From: Planctomycetota bacterium
GTDB taxonomy: Bacteria; Planctomycetota; JACOTG01; JAJDCM01
Direction: 5' to 3'
DNA: 49,195 nucleotides
Assembly: GCA_029260825.1 (NCBI GenBank)
Contig: JAJDCM010000319.1
Coordinates: 1 to 49,195 of the forward strand
Below the pieces are notes generated by a model. The model was not told where the DNA came from. It was given only the letters and a program-made list of their open reading frames with translations, and made no database searches. Every line of letters starts with the position of its first letter. Positions within the stretch are counted from its first letter, which is position 1. Positions 44,913 through 49,195 of this stretch are shown piece after piece. A program made the position numbers and the translations under genes.

Positions 44913-44960
44913 GTTTTCATCGGCTCATGAGCACCGATCGATGGATCGATGTGTGAAATG

Positions 44961-44992
44961 GCCCTTCTTGCTCCTGGTTGAGCAGGGAGGGC
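44961..44992. terminator. Long hairpin between convergent genes, possible bidirectional terminator
   Basis: GCCCTTCTTGCTC (44961-44973) and GAGCAGGGAGGGC (44980-44992) pair over 13 bases with two G-T wobbles and a six-base loop. It sits between the converging hydrolase and kinase/FGE genes; its right arm reaches the last base of the kinase gene's stop codon. No T-run follows on either strand, so it may block exonucleases or read-through without being a classic terminator. Confidence 0.4.
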
Positions 44993-47871
44993 TAGAGGTC
45001 GTGAGCAACCCGGAACCCCACGATGGTGGAGGGGTGGTCGGGCTGGTCCCCGTCTCTTGACGACGATCTGCAATCTCGGGGACTGGATGCCCAGGATCCT
45101 CCTCGAAGAGACCGTCTGCCCCCTCCGCCGGGAAACTCATCGGAACACCATTCGGCTACGTTTCCGATCATGTCGTAGAGGCCAAAGTCGTTCTGCTGAA
45201 AGCTTGCCACGGGAGCGGTTCTTTCCGTGAAAGCGTCCTTCCATGGAAAGACGGTCCAGTTGGAGTGCTTCTTCTTCAGGTTGAGATCCGCGAAGTTGCC
45301 GAATCCTTCTCCCCGTACGATCTGGTCGCCCCAGATGAAACGAGTGGTGGTTCCGGCCCGGCAGGCGTATTCCCACTCGCTCTCGGTCGGGAGTCGAAGG
45401 CGGGTCCTTTTGCAGAAAATCTGAGCCTGGTTCCAGCTCACCATGATTGCGGGTTGGTCCGGGTTGCGAAACGCCATGTAGAAGCTTTGGTTCTTCAAGT
45501 GACTGCGAAAGAGGGTCTGGTATTGCTTCATCGTCACTTCAGTACGTGCCAGATAAAACGGCTTCACGGTCACGGAAACCTGACTCTCATTCGGGCTCGC
45601 GAGGTTATCGCCGTCGACGGCTCCCCGGATGTAGGATCCTCCGGGGATCAACACGAACTCGATTCCGGTCTTCTCGTGAATCGCATGTTTTGGATGGCCG
45701 GTATCGGGATCGAAGCTCGTTCCTTCCTTGGCTTTCGCCCAGGTGAGAACGGTAGTGACATCGATGTTGCGGATCAGGGATGCTTCGTTTCCGGCCGCGT
45801 CCTTGGCGACAACAGAGAGGGGTTGGAACCCTGGCAGAAGGTCAAGAGTGGCGCTCCACTGACCTTCTTTCACGTTTGCCACGATGCCGTTGATCTTGAC
45901 CTTACATGGGGAGATGTCTTCGATCTTGCCCTCGATGAAATTTGTCCCGGTCTTGAGAGTCAAGCCGTTTTCGCCCGGCGATAACATCAGGGTCGGTGGT
46001 GTTGAGTCGACCTTGACCAGGACTTCTTTCTTGTCGGTGTTTTGACCCGCGTCGATGGCTACGACATTTACCTTGTGGGTTCCATCCTCAAGAAAAAGAG
46101 CCACGCGGAACTTTCCCATGTCGAGAGTGGCTGAAGTGCCATTCGCCGTGACCTGGGTGACGTGGGTGCGTCCATCGCCGACTCGACCTTGGATCGTCAC
46201 CGGATTGCCCTTGATCCAGGTGTTCCTGTCGGGCATTTCGACGCGAAGTTGAGGTGGCTCGGTATCGATGCGCACCTTGTGAAGCGGCAGGTCCACGAAG
46301 AGATTGTTCTTGTCCGCCGCCTTCACGCGAATCTCAAAGTCTCCATCCCAGGGAGCGAGGGTCGTCCAGCGAAAGGTCTCTTTCGAGGTTCGCTCGGCAG
46401 GCTCGGTGTTGACCAGGATCTTGACCGTTTCGCTTTGACAGCGACCGGTGAGCACGATCTCTCGCTGCCCGAGGATTTGATCGTTCTTGGGCCCGGTGAT
46501 TTCGAGTTCGGCAAGGATACGTTCCCGAATCGCTGCTTCAACTTCTGACCGAAGATCGTGGAGCGCCAGCGTAGCCTGAGTTGAAAGAGAATCAAGAGTT
46601 TCGGCGAAGGCTCCGTTGAGATCACCCGTGTCGATTTTATTTCGGATGGAGAGTTCGACCGGACTGAGCGGGACGACCTTTTTGGTTTCGTCCCGGACCA
46701 TGGGGCGATTCGGGAGCTCGTTGGGCGACATGGCAGTGTTCGATGGTGTGTTACTTCCTGGAGTTCGAATGAACATCCACCAGGCAAGAAAGACGATGCT
46801 GATTCCGGCCATAGCTCCAAGGGTGGGGGCAATGCTTCCAAGAAGAGATTTTTTTTGGATTCGCCTTCTTTGAGCCACGCTTCGGGAAAGGCCCCCGGCT
46901 TGAAGTCGGCTCCGAATCTCCGCGAGGTCGTCTTCCGACGGGGGGACCGCCTCTTCCAGCCCCGGAATGGTGCTTCCTGCACTGGAGTCAGCAAGAGAAT
47001 TCTTTGCTCCGTGGAGAAACTTGCGGATAGCGATCCCTACTTCTCCTGCGTGTGCGTAGCGCTTTGAGGGGTCTTTTTCCACGCAGCGATTCAGGATGTC
47101 AAGAAGCTTTGTGGGGATGCCTTTTCGTTTCTCCCGGATGTCCGGGAAGGGGTTGTCGCACACCCTTCGCATGACCTCGACCGGGGTTCCCGACGGGATC
47201 GCGCTTCTTCCGGTGAGAAGATAGAAAAGAGTCACGCCCATCGCATAGACGTCGCCCTCCGGCCCGACAGATTTAGCATCGTGGAATTGTTCCGGACACA
47301 TGAACTGGGGCGTTCCCATGAAGGCGTTGGCCCGGGTGATGTTGTCGTTTTCCTCCATGGCCTTGGCCAGGCCGAGGTCGGCGACCTTCACGGCCCCGGA
47401 TCGGGCAATCAGGATGTTGTCTGGCTTGATATCTCGGTGGATGATGCCTTCTTTGTGAGCGGCGTAGAGACCTGCGGCGGCGCCGAGGATGACTTGTGAT
47501 GCGTTGACGACTCCGAGGGGGCGACGGGTGCGGTGAATTCTTTGCCGGGCATTCTCGCCGTGTATCAACTCCATGATCAGGTAGTGAATGCCATGGCGCT
47601 GTCGCACGTCGTAGACCCGGATCAAGTTTCCGTGGGTGAGCTGAGCGGCAACGCTTGCTTCCTGAATGAACCGATCGACCGATCCGGGATCGTGCTCTCC
47701 GGGAGTGGTGATCAGGCACTTCACCGCAACTTCGATGTGGAGGTTGAGGTGGACTCCTCGAAACACCGCCCCCATTCCGCCGGCGCCGAGTTCGGCAAAG
47801 AGTGCGCACGGCTCGAGAACGTGATAACCCTGGATCTTCGGAACTCGGCTCAGCAGTTCGTTGTCGATCAT
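44992..47871 (-). CDS. Transmembrane Ser/Thr kinase with Ig-like and FGE-sulfatase domains
   Basis: A 959-residue protein. The cytoplasmic kinase (about 14-290) is complete: LGAGGMGAVF, Lys51, Glu71, HRDIKPDN (145-152), DLGLAK (165-170) and GTPQFMCPEQ. One membrane helix follows (about 346-368). Outside are a helical spacer, two or three Ig-like beta repeats (about 465-705, with IDTEPPQLRVEMPD and VDSTPPTLMLSPGE as paired starts), and a formylglycine-generating-enzyme/sulfatase-modifying domain (about 733-957, with IPGGSYIRGA, PTESEWEYACRAGTTT, DMIGNVAEWCSD and SLRGGSW). Kinases with FGE-type ends are known in planctomycetes; the FGE fold there may sense ligands or act as a scaffold instead of being enzymatic. 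No ribosome binding site is evident. Confidence 0.9.
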   Translation of the reverse strand: MIDNELLSRVPKIQGYHVLEPCALFAELGAGGMGAVFRGVHLNLHIEVAVKCLITTPGEHDPGSVDRFIQEASVAAQLTHGNLIRVYDVRQRHGIHYLIMELIHGENARQRIHRTRRPLGVVNASQVILGAAAGLYAAHKEGIIHRDIKPDNILIARSGAVKVADLGLAKAMEENDNITRANAFMGTPQFMCPEQFHDAKSVGPEGDVYAMGVTLFYLLTGRSAIPSGTPVEVMRRVCDNPFPDIREKRKGIPTKLLDILNRCVEKDPSKRYAHAGEVGIAIRKFLHGAKNSLADSSAGSTIPGLEEAVPPSEDDLAEIRSRLQAGGLSRSVAQRRRIQKKSLLGSIAPTLGAMAGISIVFLAWWMFIRTPGSNTPSNTAMSPNELPNRPMVRDETKKVVPLSPVELSIRNKIDTGDLNGAFAETLDSLSTQATLALHDLRSEVEAAIRERILAELEITGPKNDQILGQREIVLTGRCQSETVKILVNTEPAERTSKETFRWTTLAPWDGDFEIRVKAADKNNLFVDLPLHKVRIDTEPPQLRVEMPDRNTWIKGNPVTIQGRVGDGRTHVTQVTANGTSATLDMGKFRVALFLEDGTHKVNVVAIDAGQNTDKKEVLVKVDSTPPTLMLSPGENGLTLKTGTNFIEGKIEDISPCKVKINGIVANVKEGQWSATLDLLPGFQPLSVVAKDAAGNEASLIRNIDVTTVLTWAKAKEGTSFDPDTGHPKHAIHEKTGIEFVLIPGGSYIRGAVDGDNLASPNESQVSVTVKPFYLARTEVTMKQYQTLFRSHLKNQSFYMAFRNPDQPAIMVSWNQAQIFCKRTRLRLPTESEWEYACRAGTTTRFIWGDQIVRGEGFGNFADLNLKKKHSNWTVFPWKDAFTERTAPVASFQQNDFGLYDMIGNVAEWCSDEFPGGGGRRSLRGGSWASSPRDCRSSSRDGDQPDHPSTIVGFRVAHDL

Positions 47872-48113
47872 GAGGAAGGTCGGGGCCGATGGTTGTTCAA
47901 TGGATTGGTCCAGAGTTCATTTTCTGGGAGGAGGTTTTCGAAAGCAACTTCCTTCTTTTGTAGCGTCAATTTCACCAAATCGTTCGCTAAAGCTGAATAA
48001 GATATTTCCCGGGTTCTCAGGGGCCTGGACTTGGAGAGAGCTCGGCTCTGAATTGCGCTGGTGCGGCCCTGCTCTTCTCATAGTTTCATCAAGGGGATTG
48101 CAACCATGCGAGC

Positions 48114-48542
48114 TCAACTCGGGGATTCCATGAAGGCAGCGGGGCTGATCCCAAAGTGTGCTGCTAATCTTTCGATCTGTTCGCGGGTGAGTTTTCGCGC
48201 TCCGGAAAGCACTGCTGAGATCGTTGATTCGGCAATGGATGTTGCTTGTGCCAATTCAACTTGGCGCACTCCTCTCGCTTCGATCAGATGTTGGAGGACC
48301 TGAGCATCGGTTGCTGCCGGAATCGAGTGAACCTTGTCTTCATACCTTTCAACCAAATCGCTGAGAACATCGAGGTAGTCTTGACGGTCCGAATCCAGAT
48401 CGCCGCGTGAGAGCAATTCGTCCATGATTTTCATGGCGCGGTCCAGCTCATCCTCCGAACGAAGTGGTCGAAGAGGGAAACTGCGGACCAACTCGAAGTA
48501 CAAGTCGCCGTCCTGATTTGTGCCATGAGTCTCGGGTACCAT
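48114..48542 (-). CDS. higA: HigA-type antitoxin
   Basis: Antitoxin of the HigBA pair, 142 residues. The N-terminal half has the family pattern FELVRSFPLRPLRSEDELDR and DYLDVLSDLVERYEDKVH; the C-terminal half is a helix-turn-helix of the XRE type (VELAQATSIAESTISAVLSG, then LTREQIERLAAHFGISPAAF). HigA proteins neutralise HigB and repress their own promoter. ATG 48542 is chosen with GGAAGGA nine bases upstream; TTG 48548 is too near that site. It lies 23 bp behind higB, the usual toxin-first order. The palindrome in the higB promoter is its likely binding site. Confidence 0.93.
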   Translation of the reverse strand: MVPETHGTNQDGDLYFELVRSFPLRPLRSEDELDRAMKIMDELLSRGDLDSDRQDYLDVLSDLVERYEDKVHSIPAATDAQVLQHLIEARGVRQVELAQATSIAESTISAVLSGARKLTREQIERLAAHFGISPAAFMESPS

Positions 48543-48565
48543 CAGCAATCATCCTTCCATCGCCC

Positions 48566-48835
48566 TCAGTCATACTCGGAATGGGAAAGCACGTGTCGAA
48601 CGAAGATTTTCCCTGTGTCGTAGCTTATGCAAACAATGAGGCGGTAGTTGTTGCCTCCGATATTGAAGACCGTGCAACTTCCCACTGAGTCGGCGTGAGG
48701 GTAGATTCTTCTGACCTCACCGAGGTTCTTCCAGTTCGAGTGTTTTGCGATTGCATACCAGGCTTGAAGTGGTGTCCGGGCGTCGTCGTGGTTGGACCAG
48801 AATTCGCGCAGCCTCTTCCTGGATATGATTCGCAC
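48566..48835 (-). CDS. higB: HigB-type mRNA interferase toxin
   Basis: Ribosome-dependent mRNA-cleaving toxin, 89 residues. The sequence follows the HigB family closely: MRIISRKRLREFWSNHDDA, PLQAWYAIAKHSNWKN, VFNIGGNNYRLIVCISYD and FVRHVLSHSEYD, with the conserved His-Tyr end. It starts with GTG 48835, with AGGGAG eight bases upstream. The higA antitoxin follows after 23 bp. Transcription is probably repressed by the HigBA complex at the promoter-embedded palindrome. The pair suggests a stability module, here among ordinary genes at the edge of the window. Confidence 0.94.
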   Translation of the reverse strand: MRIISRKRLREFWSNHDDARTPLQAWYAIAKHSNWKNLGEVRRIYPHADSVGSCTVFNIGGNNYRLIVCISYDTGKIFVRHVLSHSEYD

Positions 48836-48866
48836 CTGGTTGCTCCCTTCACCCTAGGACAGTCCA

Positions 48867-48895
48867 AGTATCTTCGCAAAATGCGAAGATGTCAA
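48867..48895 (-). promoter_or_regulatory. higBA promoter with palindromic operator in the spacer
   Basis: On the minus strand, perfect TTGACA (plus 48890-48895) and GATACT (plus 48867-48872) are 17 bp apart. The spacer is occupied by a perfect inverted repeat with nine-base arms, ATCTTCGCA and TGCGAAGAT (48870-48878 and 48882-48890) around AAA, overlapping both hexamers' edges. A wider inverted repeat AGGACAG/CTGTCCT (48856-48862 and 48916-48922) flanks it. This layout fits autorepression by HigA. Confidence 0.85.
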
Positions 48896-49166
48896 GTGGT
48901 CTTGAGTCAATTGAGCTGTCCTTGTGTCGTAAGTTATTTGAATGAATGGGGTTGCGCGATCTGCCGGCAAGACTGCGGGAGTTGTACACTTCAGTTTTGC
49001 AAAGTCAAATGCCTCAGGCACTTCCAACGGCAGCTTTCAGCTTCCCAAGATGGTATGAGAAGGCCAAGCCCTTGGCCGTATGATGCTTCCCTCCTGTTGA
49101 ATTTGCGCCGGGTGGCGCCCATCGGACTCAAAGTCCAAGGCCCAAAACGACAGCGGAGGGACGACC

Positions 49167-49195
49167 ATGAATGATGACAAGGGAAGCGTCGTACG
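49167..49195 (+). CDS. Start of an unidentified gene, cut by window end
   Basis: ATG 49167 begins the reading MNDDKGSVV and stays open to the last base. GGAGGG lies just upstream at ideal spacing, supporting a real start. Only nine codons are present, so nothing can be said about function. The 331 bp before it (48836-49166) hold the higBA promoter and a small hairpin (GCGCC/GGCGC, 49105-49118), but no other gene that I can support. Confidence 0.5.

Overview
The window looks like chromosomal DNA from a free-living, Gram-negative-type bacterium of fairly high GC. Several protein types together point to the Planctomycetota: a membrane-anchored protein with a prenyltransferase-fold C-terminus, a giant secreted tricorn-like protease, a Ser/Thr kinase fused to a formylglycine-generating-enzyme (FGE) sulfatase domain, an FG-GAP exoprotein, and a WhiG/FliA-like sigma factor. 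This assignment is an inference (about 60-70% sure); no rRNA is present to settle it. kdsA implies Kdo-containing lipopolysaccharide, and so an outer membrane.

Layout. 1-982 holds the N-terminal part of an exported FG-GAP protein (minus strand). 1094-6451 is a tight dgt-rnc-mfd group (nucleotide sanitation, RNA processing, transcription-coupled repair). 6581-9401 carries a periplasmic PpiC chaperone and the prenyltransferase-fold protein, each followed by a terminator. 9589-11329 (minus) holds rpsT and a TPR protein. 11529-15888 holds def-ribF, tRNA-Phe with its own consensus promoter, and a C-terminal processing protease overlapping tsaD. 15936-19245 holds carA, purA and uppS. 19400-23686 is a phoH-pgpH-ybeY-kinase operon with overlapping ends. 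A strong promoter and a structured leader of about 390 nt precede a sigma-28-type factor (24223-24990). 25007-27830 (minus) is xer-lipid kinase-kdsA. 27869-32679 runs pabB-pabC-HEAT protein-two unrecognised membrane proteins. A perfect-hexamer promoter then drives rny-ymdB-ispA, followed by a DUF58/BatA pair (33030-39124). The right end holds the tricorn-like protease with an inserted domain, a secreted alpha/beta hydrolase, the kinase/FGE protein, a higBA toxin-antitoxin pair with a palindromic operator inside its promoter, and the first codons of another gene.

Most of the window is housekeeping in short operons joined by ATGA/TGATG overlaps. The less ordinary parts are the inserted beta-domain in the tricorn-like protease, the long structured leader of the sigma factor gene, the higBA promoter-operator, the uncharacterised 30.2-32.7 kb membrane-protein trio, the kinase with an Ig-like/FGE outer portion, and a DUF58/BatA pair without an adjacent MoxR ATPase. 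No CRISPR array, insertion sequence, prophage or rRNA was seen. I did not find a clearly new multi-gene system; the best candidates are listed as findings.
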